From Gracilibacillus salinarum (GTDB taxonomy: Bacteria; Bacillota; Bacilli; Bacillales; Amphibacillaceae), in NCBI RefSeq assembly GCF_022919575.1, contig NZ_CP095071.1, positions 3,544,001 to 3,608,000 of the forward strand: 64,000 nt of DNA. The letters run 5' to 3'. Made by a program: the position numbers and the translations under genes. Below are positions 1-13,356 of the stretch, in pieces. A model generated the notes under the pieces. It was not told the DNA's origin and made no database searches. It saw nothing but the letters and a program-made list of their open reading frames with translations. Every line of letters starts with the position of its first letter. The stretch's first letter is position 1.

Positions 1-1
1 A

Positions 2-100
2 GAACAAATAACGGATACTTTTTCCTACCAGTATAAGCACAACGTGGAAGACGATGATACAACTCTAATAGCAATGAAGTATAAGGAGGGACCTCAATGA
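2..100 (+). CDS. rsbX: C-terminal end of a PP2C-type phosphatase, probably RsbX (partial)
   Basis: Only the last 32 codons are present; the gene enters from the left edge. The reading frame ends with EDDDTTLIAMKY, matching the metal-binding Asp-Asp followed by a hydrophobic strand that closes PP2C/SpoIIE-type phosphatases. In Bacillus, rsbX ends the sigma-B operon just upstream of tex, cmpA and the SprT-like gene, and the same genes follow here. RsbX dephosphorylates RsbS/RsbR to reset the stressosome. RsbU is an alternative because it shares the domain; the gene order favours RsbX. The protein family is reasonably sure, the exact member inferred. Confidence 0.6.
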   Translation, partial: EQITDTFSYQYKHNVEDDDTTLIAMKYKEGPQ

Positions 101-118
101 CAAGAGGTTCCTTTTCTT
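89..118 (+). terminator. Rho-independent terminator after the phosphatase gene
   Basis: GGACCTC (89-95) and GAGGTTCC (104-111) form a short stem around the stop codon, followed by TTTTCTT. Confidence 0.65.
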
Positions 119-164
119 ATATACAATAGGAAAATAGCCGGGCTCAATGCCGGATATTTCTAAT

Positions 165-711
165 CATTCAATAAAGTATGGAAGTGCAGTCATGGCAGCA
201 ACATGTTGAATTGAAGTAGAGAGAGTTCCTATAACATGGATTATGTCAACTAGCGGCTTAGTGGTGATTTTGAAATATTGTGTGTGGTATGATACCGCTC
301 CGGCCAACCACTTCAGCGCCTGCCTGTCCCGCGGGAGTCTACGTGGTTGGCCTCCACTGATTTATTGCTCTACAATTTATGCAATAGCTAGGATATGAAG
401 CGCTATCTGCAAGATTCACACCTTAATTGATGAATTATATTGCCTAGCACCACTGCTTCTAGCTGTTCCAATCGTTGTGGTACTTTCCATTAGCGTAGGA
501 AATAGACGGAGACTCCCGTGGAATCAGCGCGAGCTGAAGATCCACTTAGGAAAGAAAAGAATTTTCTTTCCTAAGTTAGCTGAAGCCGTGCCCACAGGAC
601 GCGGAGCCTATTTCCGGAGCTTTGCTAAGCAGATAAAAAGTATCAAAATGACCATTTTGCAGTACAGCCTTACAATTGTGTAGAAGGACCGGGCGGCTTA
701 GTTCGGTTTTT
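165..711 (+). repeat. Structured dispersed intergenic repeat, copy A
   Basis: This gene-free stretch is related to 49857-50496 (copy C) and in pieces to 14410-14725 and 15260-15480 (copy B). Landmarks are GGCCAACCAC near 313, CGGGAGTCT near 332, GGAGACTCCCG near 510, a perfect hairpin (ACTTAGGAAAG ... CTTTCCTAAGT, about 544-577) and GCCGTGCCCACAGGACGCGG near 586. It ends in a terminator-like ACCG ... CGGT plus T5 (688-711). Short reading frames inside translate the repeat (VPTGRGAYFR appears in more than one copy) and are not taken as genes. Function unknown. Confidence 0.8.
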
Positions 712-851
712 AAATTTTATAACAATGGAAAGAACGAGACTGTAGAAGCGTCAATTGGCTGGCTATTTCGAGTTTGTGGATCACATAGCCTTTTCTTCTT
801 TTTCTTTTTTTTGTTAAAATATAGATGGCAAATAGTGAAGGAGGAAACGCA

Positions 852-3020
852 TTGGCAATTAACGAAGAATACGAGCAGCTATTACAAGCTGTGACCGAAC
901 GGACAAAGATTAATCAAAAATCAGTAAAAAGTGTTATTCACTTATTAGAAGAAGGAAATACAGTACCATTTATCGCACGTTACCGAAAAGAACAAACAGG
1001 ATCACTTGATGAAGTGCAAATCAAAGATATTCAGGATGCCTGGCAATACGTCAATACATTAAATGACCGCAAAGCAGAAGTAATAAGACTGATTGAAGAA
1101 CAAGGTAAGCTGACAGATCAGCTACGGATTGATATTGAAAAAGCGAATCAACTGCAGAAAGTAGAAGATCTCTATAGACCATATAAACAAAAGCGTAGAA
1201 CAAGAGCTACGGTTGCCAAGGAAAAAGGATTAGAACCGTTAGCGCAAGAAGTATATCAAACACAAAATCTTGAGCTCGAAGTGAAAGCACAAGAATTTTT
1301 ATCAGAAGAGCATGAATTACATAGTGTTGAAGATGTTCTAGCTGGTGTACAAGATATCATAGCTGAATGGCTTGCTGATGAACCGGCATACAGAGAGTAT
1401 ATTCGTAAGCAAACCTTCCAGAAAGGCTTAATCAGTGCGACTGTTAAGAAGGCAGAATTAGATGAGAAGAAGATTTATGAAATGTATTATGAGTATAGTG
1501 AAGCAGTCAGCAAGATTGTCTCGCACCGGATTCTAGCCTTAAATCGTGGAGAAAAAGAAGGAGTGCTTAAGGTTTCGATTGATCCTCCTACCGAACAACT
1601 GTTGACCTATTTACAGAAACAAGTCACTCTGTCTGGTGTTTCTGAGAAGATAAGAGAATTTATGACACAGGTGATCGAGGATAGCTATAAACGTTTAACG
1701 CAGCCATCAGTAGAACGGGAAATTCGTTCCGCTTTATCAGAAAAGGCCGAAGAACAGGCTATCGATATCTTCTCCAAAAACTTGAAAAGTCTGTTGCTGC
1801 AGCCTCCATTAAAAGGTAAGTATGTACTTGGTGTTGATCCAGCGTTTCGTACAGGCTGTAAATTGGCAGTGATTGATGACACTGGTAAAGTAAAAGCTGT
1901 TGATGTCATTTATCCGACAGCTCCGAAACATGATACTAAAGGTGCAGAAGCAAAAGTAATGAAGTTTATCAATGAATATCCGATCGAGCTTATAGCAATT
2001 GGTAATGGTACTGCGTCTCGTGAAACGGAGCAATTTATCGCTAACGTGATCGAAAACAATCAACTGGATGTAGCCTATATTATCGTTAATGAAGCAGGCG
2101 CAAGTGTATATTCAGCTTCTAAATTGGCGCGTGAGGAGTTTCCAGATTTACAGGTTGAAGAACGGAGTGCGGTTTCGATCGCCAGACGAATTCAGGATCC
2201 ATTGGCAGAGCTGGTAAAAATAGAACCAAAAGCAATCGGAGTGGGCCAATATCAGCATGATGTCAGTCAAAAGAAACTGACGGAGTCACTGACATTTGTC
2301 GTGGAAACAGCGGTAAACCAAGTTGGTGTCAATGTAAATACGGCATCTTCTTCCTTATTACAATATGTATCTGGTTTGAACAAGACAGTCGCCAATAACG
2401 TGATTAAATATCGCGACGAGAATGGTAAATTTACTAATCGAAAGCAATTAAAGGATATCCCAAGACTTGGGAACAAAACGTATGAGCAAAGTATTGGTTT
2501 TTTGAGAGTAATGGAAGGTGGCGAGCCTCTAGACCGGACTCCTATACACCCTGAATCTTATCAAGCTGCTAAACAAATTTTGAAAGAGATCAACAGTTCA
2601 GTAGAGGACTTAGGAAGCGAGAAGTTAAAAGAATTAATTAATCAATTAGACAAAAAAACGTTAGCGAACCAATTAGATATTGGTTTACCAACATTAGAAG
2701 ACATTTTGAAAGCTCTGATAAGTCCGAACCGAGATCCGCGTGATGACTTACCACAACCGTTGTTAAAGAAGAACGTATTATCAATGGAAGATCTTCAAAG
2801 CGGTATGGAATTGCAAGGTACTGTTAGAAATGTCGTTGACTTCGGTGTTTTTGTCGATATTGGAGTGAAGCAGGATGGTTTGGTTCATATCTCCAAAATG
2901 TCTAATCAATTCGTCAAGCACCCGATGGATCTTGTTTCTGTAGGTGATGTGATTACAGTATGGGTGGATCAGGTAGATCAGAACAAGCAACGAATAGCAT
3001 TAAGTATGGTGAATGATTAA
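852..3020 (+). CDS. tex: Tex-family S1 RNA-binding protein (YdcI)
   Basis: The product has 722 residues, close to the usual 715-725 for Tex. I place the start at the TTG at 852 because AAGGAGG (838-844) lies seven bases upstream; the ATG at 825 would put that site inside the gene. The order is an N-terminal helical Tex domain with VPFIARYRKEQTGSLDE (about residues 40-57), a YqgF/RNase H-like fold around GVDPAFRTGCKLAV (about 330), helix-hairpin-helix segments around 500-560, and a C-terminal S1 domain (about 640-715, DFGVFVDIGVKQDGLVHIS). Tex is a conserved nucleic-acid-binding factor linked to transcription and toxin expression in other bacteria. It is monocistronic here, with a terminator just after it. 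Confidence 0.95.
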   Translation: MAINEEYEQLLQAVTERTKINQKSVKSVIHLLEEGNTVPFIARYRKEQTGSLDEVQIKDIQDAWQYVNTLNDRKAEVIRLIEEQGKLTDQLRIDIEKANQLQKVEDLYRPYKQKRRTRATVAKEKGLEPLAQEVYQTQNLELEVKAQEFLSEEHELHSVEDVLAGVQDIIAEWLADEPAYREYIRKQTFQKGLISATVKKAELDEKKIYEMYYEYSEAVSKIVSHRILALNRGEKEGVLKVSIDPPTEQLLTYLQKQVTLSGVSEKIREFMTQVIEDSYKRLTQPSVEREIRSALSEKAEEQAIDIFSKNLKSLLLQPPLKGKYVLGVDPAFRTGCKLAVIDDTGKVKAVDVIYPTAPKHDTKGAEAKVMKFINEYPIELIAIGNGTASRETEQFIANVIENNQLDVAYIIVNEAGASVYSASKLAREEFPDLQVEERSAVSIARRIQDPLAELVKIEPKAIGVGQYQHDVSQKKLTESLTFVVETAVNQVGVNVNTASSSLLQYVSGLNKTVANNVIKYRDENGKFTNRKQLKDIPRLGNKTYEQSIGFLRVMEGGEPLDRTPIHPESYQAAKQILKEINSSVEDLGSEKLKELINQLDKKTLANQLDIGLPTLEDILKALISPNRDPRDDLPQPLLKKNVLSMEDLQSGMELQGTVRNVVDFGVFVDIGVKQDGLVHISKMSNQFVKHPMDLVSVGDVITVWVDQVDQNKQRIALSMVND

Positions 3021-3028
3021 AGAATGGG

Positions 3029-3060
3029 GTAAAAGGTGCCGGCGGTGCCTTTTACTTTAT
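3029..3060 (+). terminator. Terminator after tex
   Basis: GTAAAAGG (3029-3036) pairs with CCTTTTAC (3048-3055), with further CC/GG pairing inside the loop and a T-rich tail. It overlaps the 3' end of the convergent cmpA gene and may serve both strands. Confidence 0.7.
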
Positions 3061-3168
3061 TTGCTCTTTATCGCAATAAAAATACCAGCACTGATTCAAT
3101 AATCGAATTTGATACTTATTTTTTTGAAGGAAAGCACCTGCTAACTGTTTCTGTAACCAAGTAGGCAT
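3052..3168 (-). CDS. cmpA: Cortex morphogenetic protein CmpA
   Basis: A 38-residue protein starting MPTWLQKQLAGAFLQKNKY and containing IRLLNQCWYFY. From memory this matches B. subtilis CmpA (37 residues, MPNWL..., LLNQCWYFY). CmpA is a small spore protein that, with ClpXP, removes SpoIVA from cells with faulty spore coats as a quality check during sporulation. The start has a GGGAGG ribosome site at about 3175-3180. Its position between tex and the SprT-like gene is the same as in Bacillus. It implies the organism can form endospores. Confidence 0.88.
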   Translation of the reverse strand: MPTWLQKQLAGAFLQKNKYQIRLLNQCWYFYCDKEQIK

Positions 3169-3235
3169 TTCGATTCCTCCCTTATTTAGTTTGTTGTACT
3201 ATAATATGATGATAGAAAGGCAGGTGTGAAACATA

Positions 3236-3697
3236 ATGTCAGTAATGTCACAAATAGTATTAGAAAAATTAACACAAGAAATCTCAGAGAAAGAGTTCCG
3301 CAAACCGTTTGTAGATGACGTATGTTTTAATAACAGATTAAGGACAACAGGTGGGAGGTACTTACCTGGGAAGAGGTTAATTGAACTGAACCCAAAATAT
3401 TTTGATGAACTAGGTTTTGATGAGTTTGTAGGAATAATCAAGCATGAGCTATGCCACTATCATCTTCATATAGAAGGAAAAGGGTATCAGCATCGTGATC
3501 GTGAATTTAGAGAACTGCTTAAACAGACGAATTCACCGCGATTTTGTAATCCGTTACCGTCGAAACAAAATGACTTTAAATACCAATATCAATGTTCTGA
3601 CTGTGAACAAGTCTATAATAGAAGAAAAAGAATGAACGTAAACAGGTATCGTTGCGGTAAATGCCGCGGTCGTTTAACCTTATTGAGAAAAACTTAA
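3236..3697 (+). CDS. SprT-like zinc metalloprotease-fold protein (YdcK)
   Basis: 153 residues, the expected length for the bacterial SprT-like family. The zinc motif HELCHYHLH (about residues 76-84) gives HExxH plus the downstream His. A C-terminal zinc ribbon follows with CSDC (about 122) and CGKC (about 142). The start ATG at 3236 follows AGGCAGGTG; an ATG at 3245 is also possible. The family resembles eukaryotic Spartan proteases, but the substrate of the bacterial short form is unknown. Gene order matches ydcK next to cmpA in Bacillus. Confidence 0.9.
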   Translation: MSVMSQIVLEKLTQEISEKEFRKPFVDDVCFNNRLRTTGGRYLPGKRLIELNPKYFDELGFDEFVGIIKHELCHYHLHIEGKGYQHRDREFRELLKQTNSPRFCNPLPSKQNDFKYQYQCSDCEQVYNRRKRMNVNRYRCGKCRGRLTLLRKT

Positions 3698-3817
3698 AAG
3701 AATTTAATAATATCTATTGACTTATAGTTTTAGGATATGATAAATTATATTGGTGTCACTTTGAAGGGAACTTGTCCAACTGTAAAAAAACATTTTAAAA
3801 TGATTTCCAAAAAACGG

Positions 3818-3846
3818 TTGACAACAAACTTCAAATATTATATTAT
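3818..3846 (+). promoter_or_regulatory. Sigma-A promoter of the tRNA/rRNA operon
   Basis: TTGACA (3818-3823), a 17-base spacer and TATTAT (3841-3846) lie 33 bases before the first tRNA. Confidence 0.75.
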
Positions 3847-3878
3847 ATTTAACGTCGTCAACATGACTTATTCATTAT

Positions 3879-3953
3879 TCCACAGTAGCTCAGTGGTAGA
3901 GCAATCGGCTGTTAACCGATCGGTCGTAGGTTCGAATCCTACCTGTGGAGCCA
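3879..3953 (+). tRNA. tRNA-Asn (GTT)
   Basis: Full cloverleaf with seven-base acceptor stem TCCACAG/CTGTGGA, anticodon GTT in CTGTTAACC, T-loop GTTCGAATC and encoded CCA. First gene of the cluster. Confidence 0.97.
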
Positions 3954-3954
3954 T

Positions 3955-4045
3955 GGAGAAGTACTCAAGTGGCTGAAGAGGCGCCCCTGCTAAGGGTGTA
4001 GGTCGCGTAAGCGGCGCGAGGGTTCAAATCCCTCCTTCTCCGCCA
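3955..4045 (+). tRNA. tRNA-Ser (GCT)
   Basis: Class II tRNA with long variable arm (GTCGCGTAAGCGGCGC), acceptor GGAGAAG/CTTCTCC, anticodon GCT and encoded CCA. It begins two bases after tRNA-Asn. Confidence 0.97.
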
Positions 4046-4060
4046 TTATTATTTCTTAAT

Positions 4061-4132
4061 GGCCCGTTGGTCAAGTGGTTAAGACACCGCCCTTTCACGG
4101 CGGTAACACGGGTTCGAATCCCGTACGGGTCA
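4061..4132 (+). tRNA. tRNA-Glu (TTC)
   Basis: Acceptor GGCCCGT/ACGGGTC, anticodon TTC in CCTTTCACG, T-loop GTTCGAATC. CCA is not encoded (the gene ends GGGTCA then TCTT), unlike most tRNAs here. Confidence 0.96.
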
Positions 4133-4152
4133 TCTTTTTTAACAATCAAATA

Positions 4153-4229
4153 GGTCCGGTAGTTCAGTTGGTTAGAATGCCTGCCTGTCACGCAGGAGGT
4201 CGCGGGTTCGAGTCCCGTCCGGACCGCCA
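4153..4229 (+). tRNA. tRNA-Asp (GTC), copy 1
   Basis: Acceptor GGTCCGG/CCGGACC, anticodon GTC, encoded CCA. Identical to the copy at 10449-10525. Confidence 0.97.
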
Positions 4230-4233
4230 TTGT

Positions 4234-4308
4234 TGGGCTATAGCCAAGCGGTAAGGCAACGGTTTTTGGTACCGTCATGCGCTGGTTCGAATCCAGCTAG
4301 CCCAGCCA
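4234..4308 (+). tRNA. tRNA-Gln (TTG)
   Basis: Acceptor TGGGCTA/TAGCCCA, anticodon TTG in the loop TTTTGGT, encoded CCA. Confidence 0.96.
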
Positions 4309-4504
4309 TTTTTTTGACTAAAAAATAGCTTACTGTCATTCGTCATTATGACGAATATACTATTCTTATAGTTTGATCGTTTCTTCACAAAGTATGACGT
4401 GATGTTGATCATAAACAAAGATAGTCTTTCTATACATTACTCTTGATTGAAAAGCAGTTTTGCAAAATAGAAAACAAGCTACCGTCGTGATTGATATACA
4501 ACAA

Positions 4505-4580
4505 GAGCCATTAGCTCAGCTGGCAGAGCATCTGACTTTTAATCAGAGGGTCGGAGGTTCGAATCCTCCATGGCTCACCA
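4505..4580 (+). tRNA. tRNA-Lys (TTT)
   Basis: Acceptor GAGCCAT/ATGGCTC, anticodon TTT in ACTTTTAAT, encoded CCA. About 200 bases of non-coding sequence separate it from tRNA-Gln. Confidence 0.97.
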
Positions 4581-4614
4581 TCTATATACTATATAATGGG
4601 CAACTGGGTATCGA

Positions 4615-4698
<84 letters not shown>

Positions 4699-4720
4699 CT
4701 TAAAAAAAGTTAAAAAACTA

Positions 4721-4750
4721 TTGACGTTGCTAAGCGTTCTGTGATATATT
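4721..4750 (+). promoter_or_regulatory. Internal promoter before tRNA-Arg
   Basis: TTGACG (4721-4726), an 18-base spacer and TATATT (4745-4750) lie 20 bases before tRNA-Arg. It would drive Arg-Pro-Gly-Ile tRNAs and the rRNA genes independently of the upstream promoter. Confidence 0.65.
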
Positions 4751-4770
4751 AGTAATTGTCGCTTTGATAA

Positions 4771-4847
4771 GCGCCCGTAGCTCAATTGGATAGAGCGTTT
4801 GACTACGGATCAAGAGGTTAGGGGTTCGACTCCTCTCGGGCGCGCCA
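4771..4847 (+). tRNA. tRNA-Arg (ACG)
   Basis: Acceptor GCGCCCG/CGGGCGC, anticodon ACG (first A expected to become inosine by TadA), encoded CCA. Confidence 0.97.
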
Positions 4848-4851
4848 TAAC

Positions 4852-4928
4852 CGGGAAGTAGCTCAGCTTGGTAGAGCACTTGGTTTGGGACCAAGGGGTC
4901 GCAGGTTCAAATCCTGTCTTCCCGACCA
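4852..4928 (+). tRNA. tRNA-Pro (TGG)
   Basis: Acceptor CGGGAAG/CTTCCCG, anticodon TGG, encoded CCA. Confidence 0.97.
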
Positions 4929-4970
4929 GTCGATCAGTAAGATTAGTAATTTCATAACATGCGGGTGTAG

Positions 4971-5034
4971 TTTAGTGGTAAAACCTCAGCCTTCCAAGCT
5001 GATGTCGAGGGTTCGATTCCCTTCACCCGCTCCA
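4971..5034 (+). tRNA. tRNA-Gly (TCC)
   Basis: Acceptor GCGGGTG/CACCCGC, anticodon TCC in CTTCCAAG, encoded CCA. Confidence 0.96.
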
Positions 5035-5042
5035 ATGTAAAT

Positions 5043-5119
<77 letters not shown>

Positions 5120-5210
5120 TTTACCGAACATTTTGATCTTTGAAAACTGAACAAAACAACCAGTATGAATTAATAAACAAGCTAGCTTATAGAAGCGAGC
5201 GCAAGTCAAC

Positions 5211-6779
<1,569 letters not shown>

Positions 6780-6989
6780 ATTATAGGAACACCTTTTACA
6801 AGGTGACAAAATCATACTTGGTTGTTTGGTTCAGTTTTGAGAGATCAATTCTCTCTTGAACTTGTACCTTGAAAACTAGATAAGAATAATCAGGACGTGG
6901 AAGCAACTGTTCGTCAGCTGTGGAAACGAAACTGATGACAAGACATCAAACAATAACCAACGACTTTTTCATTGAAGTAAAGTAAGTAT

Positions 6990-9900
<2,911 letters not shown>

Positions 9901-9977
9901 TATAACATGTTTCAACGGTGTTGTTGATGTCAAAAATTCTTATCTAGTTTTTAGGGTGCAACCCTAAAACACAATAG

Positions 9978-10093
9978 TCTGGTAGCGATAGCGAAGAGGT
10001 CACACCTGTTCCCATGCCGAACACAGCAGTTAAGCTCTTCAGCGCCCATGGTAGTTGGGGCTCGCGCCCCTGCAAGAGTAGGACGTTGCCAGG
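9978..10093 (+). rRNA. 5S ribosomal RNA
   Basis: About 116 bases with the conserved GCGAAGAGGTCACACC, CCGAACACAGCAGTTAAGC and GAGAGTAGGACG-like segments; the ends CTGGTAGCG and CGTTGCCAG pair. A hairpin TACTCTATA/TATAGAGTA (10102-10110, 10116-10124) follows and may be a processing signal. Confidence 0.95.
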
Positions 10094-10119
10094 CTGTTAT
10101 ATACTCTATAACACCTATA

Positions 10120-10250
10120 GAGTAGCAACTTAATATTTTTATTACCGCGGGGTGGAGCAACGAGCAACACATCCACCGAATAAACTGCGAGTAACCTCGA
10201 AGCATCACACATCTAAGAATAAGCTAGAAGATGCAGAGGTCATTATAGGT
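10120..10250 (+). pseudogene. Truncated tRNA-fMet relic with flanking duplication
   Basis: CGCGGGGTGGAGCA (10146-10159) repeats the first 14 bases of the tRNA-fMet at 10300 and then departs from it. The A/T-rich stretch just before (AACTTAATATTTTTATTA) also matches the one before 10300. The rest is not tRNA. It can fold through GGTGGA/TCCACC (10151-10156, 10172-10177) and CCTCgaaGCATC/GATGCagAGG, so a small structured RNA is possible. Confidence 0.6.
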
Positions 10251-10299
10251 GAAATCATATTTATCTATAGAACAACAATTTAATATTATTTTTTATTAT

Positions 10300-10376
<77 letters not shown>

Positions 10377-10448
10377 AATTTTCTTATTACGTTGAAATAT
10401 GATATACATAAGAAAATGATTGTAGTGCCCAATGGGTACATTTAAAAT

Positions 10449-10525
10449 GGTCCGGTAGTTCAGTTGGTTAGAATGCCTGCCTGTCACGCAGGAGGTCGCG
10501 GGTTCGAGTCCCGTCCGGACCGCCA
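10449..10525 (+). tRNA. tRNA-Asp (GTC), copy 2
   Basis: Identical in sequence to 4153-4229, with encoded CCA. It closes the rRNA/tRNA operon. Confidence 0.97.
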
Positions 10526-10537
10526 GTTTATGACTAA

Positions 10538-10572
10538 CAAACCTTAAGTATGGTAGCTTAGGGTTTTTTTGT
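10538..10572 (+). terminator. Terminator of the rRNA/tRNA operon
   Basis: AAACCTTAAG and CTTAGGGTTT form the stem, followed by a T-run. Confidence 0.85.
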
Positions 10573-10790
10573 TTGTCTAAAATATTCTTTTTTAAAATTA
10601 TCATTACATATAAAGCAAGACTTATCAGGATGTTAGCGTCTGTTTACTCTCACTTATCTTCTTTGTGATATACTTGAAGCTTGAAGTGGGAGTCTTACAG
10701 ATGGTTAGAACGTGATAATAGAGGTTCATCCTGTCACCAACGATAAAGATTTGGTATGATAATTTTAGGTTGCTTTTTGGAGGTGCGGGC

Positions 10791-11762
10791 ATGGAAGAGT
10801 TTGACTTTATTCAATCGATCAAGCCAGCGTATTATCGTCAATCATCTGTTATTAAGGGCATCGGTGATGACGCTGCTATATTGAGACATACCAATAGCGA
10901 TATTATAATGACAATGGACACAATGGTTGAAAACATTCATTTTAACGAGAAGACAGCTGCACCGTTTTATATCGGCTACCGTGCACTGGCAGCAAATATA
11001 AGTGACATTGCGGCAATGGGAGGAAAACCAGTCTCCTATTTAGTGTCTGTGACAGTGCCTGACCGGTGGGCACCACAAGAACTGCAAGAAGTTTATAAAG
11101 GTATGAAAGAATTAGCACATGCTTATCAAATGGATTTAATCGGTGGTGATACTGTTTCTGGTGATCAACTAAGTTTATCGATCACCGTATTAGGAATAGT
11201 GGACAATGGTAAAGCTAGATATCGTAATACTGCGAAAGAACATGATATAATCTTTGTAACTGGTACGCTTGGTGATTCCGCATACGGCTTACATCTTTTA
11301 CTCAACGAACAAGCACAAGAAGGCTCGCAATATTTTATTAATCGGCACCAGATGCCAACCCCAAGAGTCTCATTTATCAATCAATCTGTTCCAATAGAAC
11401 GGATGGCGTTAAATGACGTAAGTGATGGTATTGCAAATGAAGCCAATGAAATCGCAGCGTCTTCACATAAAGGGCTGCTGTTGGACTATGATCGAATCCC
11501 ATATCACGAGTTACTTGCAAAGTATTCACCAGATAATCTGTATCAATGGATATTGAGTGGTGGAGAGGATTTTGAATTATTAGGCACAGTTCCACTTGAA
11601 GATTGGGATAGACTGATGGATTATGCGAATGCTACTGGCACTATGCTTACTGCAATCGGTACGGTAGTAGATGATGAAAAATATAACGGCAAAGCCTGGT
11701 TACGATATCAAGGTGATTTAAAAATCTTAGATAAATCAGGTTATACACATCTGAAAAGGTGA
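10791..11762 (+). CDS. thiL: Thiamine-monophosphate kinase
   Basis: 323 residues, normal for ThiL. The enzyme phosphorylates thiamine monophosphate to the active diphosphate with ATP. ATG 10791 is chosen because GGAGGTG (10779-10785) precedes it; the TTG at 10770 lies before that site. Visible are GIGDDAAI (about 22-29), the metal-binding MTMDTMVENIHF (about 43-54), AANISDIAAMGG (about 69-80) and the C-terminal SGGEDFELL (about 255). It is first of a tight operon with tsaE, tsaB, rimI and tsaD, the Bacillus ydiA-ydiE order. Confidence 0.96.
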   Translation: MEEFDFIQSIKPAYYRQSSVIKGIGDDAAILRHTNSDIIMTMDTMVENIHFNEKTAAPFYIGYRALAANISDIAAMGGKPVSYLVSVTVPDRWAPQELQEVYKGMKELAHAYQMDLIGGDTVSGDQLSLSITVLGIVDNGKARYRNTAKEHDIIFVTGTLGDSAYGLHLLLNEQAQEGSQYFINRHQMPTPRVSFINQSVPIERMALNDVSDGIANEANEIAASSHKGLLLDYDRIPYHELLAKYSPDNLYQWILSGGEDFELLGTVPLEDWDRLMDYANATGTMLTAIGTVVDDEKYNGKAWLRYQGDLKILDKSGYTHLKR

Positions 11763-11766
11763 TAAC

Positions 11767-12219
11767 ATGGAAGAATATATATTTGAAACAGCAACTGAAG
11801 AAGAAACGAAACGATTGGCCAGTAAATTAGCTACTTTACTGAGACCTAATGATGTCATTACGCTTGAAGGTGATTTAGGCGCTGGAAAGACAACTTTTAC
11901 TAAGGGACTTGGTGCGGGCCTGGGGGTTACCAGAACAATTAATAGCCCTACATTTACAATTGTAAAAGAATATCAAGGTGAAATCCCACTGTACCATATG
12001 GATGTTTACCGTCTGGAGAATAGTGAAGAAGATATCGGATTTGATGAATATTTTAATGGAGATGGAATTACGGTTGTCGAATGGGCACATTTTATCGAAG
12101 AATTTCTACCTGATGAGCGATTGGCGATTCAGATGAAAAGGATAGATGAAACGAAACGGAAGATTATTTTTCAGCCCGTTGGTCATTACTTTCATTCCGT
12201 ATGTAAGGAGTTATATTAA
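11767..12219 (+). CDS. tsaE: tRNA t6A modification ATPase TsaE (YdiB)
   Basis: 150 residues. Walker A is GDLGAGKTTFTKG (about 36-48), followed by the family NSPTFTIVKEY (about 60-70) and HMDVYRL. TsaE hydrolyses ATP to recycle the TsaB-TsaD complex that puts threonylcarbamoyl on A37 of ANN-decoding tRNAs. The gene starts four bases after thiL and its stop overlaps the tsaB start by one base, so translation is probably coupled. Confidence 0.96.
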   Translation: MEEYIFETATEEETKRLASKLATLLRPNDVITLEGDLGAGKTTFTKGLGAGLGVTRTINSPTFTIVKEYQGEIPLYHMDVYRLENSEEDIGFDEYFNGDGITVVEWAHFIEEFLPDERLAIQMKRIDETKRKIIFQPVGHYFHSVCKELY

Positions 12220-12917
12220 TGAATGTGTTGGCGATAGATACTTCCAATCAGATATTGGGAGTAGCGGTGAGTTCAAATGGAGCGATAAAGGCGGAATATA
12301 CAGCTAATGTAAAACGTAATCATTCGATCGGTTTAATGCCGGCTATAGACTATGTGATGAATCAAGCTGGGTTAAGCCCTGATCAATTAGATCGGATTGC
12401 CGTCGCGAAAGGACCAGGCTCTTATACCGGGGTCAGAATAGGATTGGCAACGGCCAAAACAATGGCATGGACATTGCAGATTCCAATAGTGGCGATTTCG
12501 AGTTTAGCGTTACTCGCGCATAATGCAAGATATGCAAAAATGATGGTTTCTCCTTTTTTTGATGCACGAAGGGGTCTGGTGTATACCGGGTTATACGAGT
12601 ATCAACAGGGTCATTTACAAGAATTGACGGAGGACCAGAATATCTTAATGGAGCAGTGGCTAGAAGATTTAAAACAACGTGCACAACCAGTACTTTTTCT
12701 AAGTCAGGATTTAGATAAACATCAGGAGTTGATACAAGAAAAACTCGGGGACTATGCGCACTTCCCTTATGCAGTGGATAATCTTCCGCGTCCAGGCGTC
12801 CTTGCTTTATTGGCTGCAGATTATCAGGAGAGCCATGTCCATGAGTTAACGCCGAACTATATTAGGCTTGTAGAAGCTGAGGCAAATTGGTTAAAGGAAC
12901 AAGAGAAAAATGTCTAG
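12219..12917 (+). CDS. tsaB: tRNA t6A modification protein TsaB (YdiC)
   Basis: 232 residues. It starts LAIDTSNQILGVAV, the degenerate ASKHA fold of TsaB, with KGPGSYTGVRIGLATAK (about 64-80) typical of the family. TsaB is the non-catalytic partner that dimerises with TsaD. The start overlaps the tsaE stop by one base, and the 3' end overlaps rimI by eight. Confidence 0.96.
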   Translation: MNVLAIDTSNQILGVAVSSNGAIKAEYTANVKRNHSIGLMPAIDYVMNQAGLSPDQLDRIAVAKGPGSYTGVRIGLATAKTMAWTLQIPIVAISSLALLAHNARYAKMMVSPFFDARRGLVYTGLYEYQQGHLQELTEDQNILMEQWLEDLKQRAQPVLFLSQDLDKHQELIQEKLGDYAHFPYAVDNLPRPGVLALLAADYQESHVHELTPNYIRLVEAEANWLKEQEKNV

Positions 12918-13356
12918 TGTAGAATTTCGCAAAATGGAACCAGAAGACTTACATGCGGTTAAAGAAATAGATAAGCGTTCCTTTTCGGTACCTTGGCCAG
13001 ATGATATCTATGATCAGGAATTATTCAAAAACACTTATGCACATTATTTTGTAGCTGTTGTGGATAAGAAGGTAGTCGGTTTTTGCGGCGTGTGGATGGT
13101 AATTGATGAAGCACAAATTACGAATATTGCGATTGATCCGGATTACCGGGGAAAAGGATACGGCAAAGGATTATTTCAGTATGTGATCAATTACGCAGTT
13201 GCCAGTGGGATTATACAATTATCATTAGAAGTACGTGTTTCTAATCTGGCTGCACAGAAAATGTACAAGAAATTCGGTTTACAACCTGGTGGTATACGTA
13301 AAAACTATTATACTGACAACCAGGAAGATGCTTTAGTATTGTGGGTGAGTTTATGA
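12910..13356 (+). CDS. rimI: Ribosomal-protein S18 alanine N-acetyltransferase family (RimI)
   Basis: 148 residues, one GNAT domain. The acetyl-CoA loop is [15 protein letters not shown] (about 79-93), with the preceding strand [10 protein letters not shown] and the C-terminal [13 protein letters not shown]. RimI acetylates the N-terminus of ribosomal protein S18, although other Nt-acetylation targets are possible in Firmicutes. It overlaps tsaB and tsaD, as in Bacillus ydiD. Confidence 0.92.
   Translation: MSSVEFRKMEPEDLHAVKEIDKRSFSVPWPDDIYDQELFKNTYAHYFVAVVDKKVVGFCGVWMVIDEAQITNIAIDPDYRGKGYGKGLFQYVINYAVASGIIQLSLEVRVSNLAAQKMYKKFGLQPGGIRKNYYTDNQEDALVLWVSL

Noticed and set aside
477..683. 68-residue frame containing VPTGRGAYFR
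   Set aside because: It is the translation of the dispersed repeat; the frame is not kept in the other copies and a related peptide arises at 15350-15535 only because the DNA is repeated.
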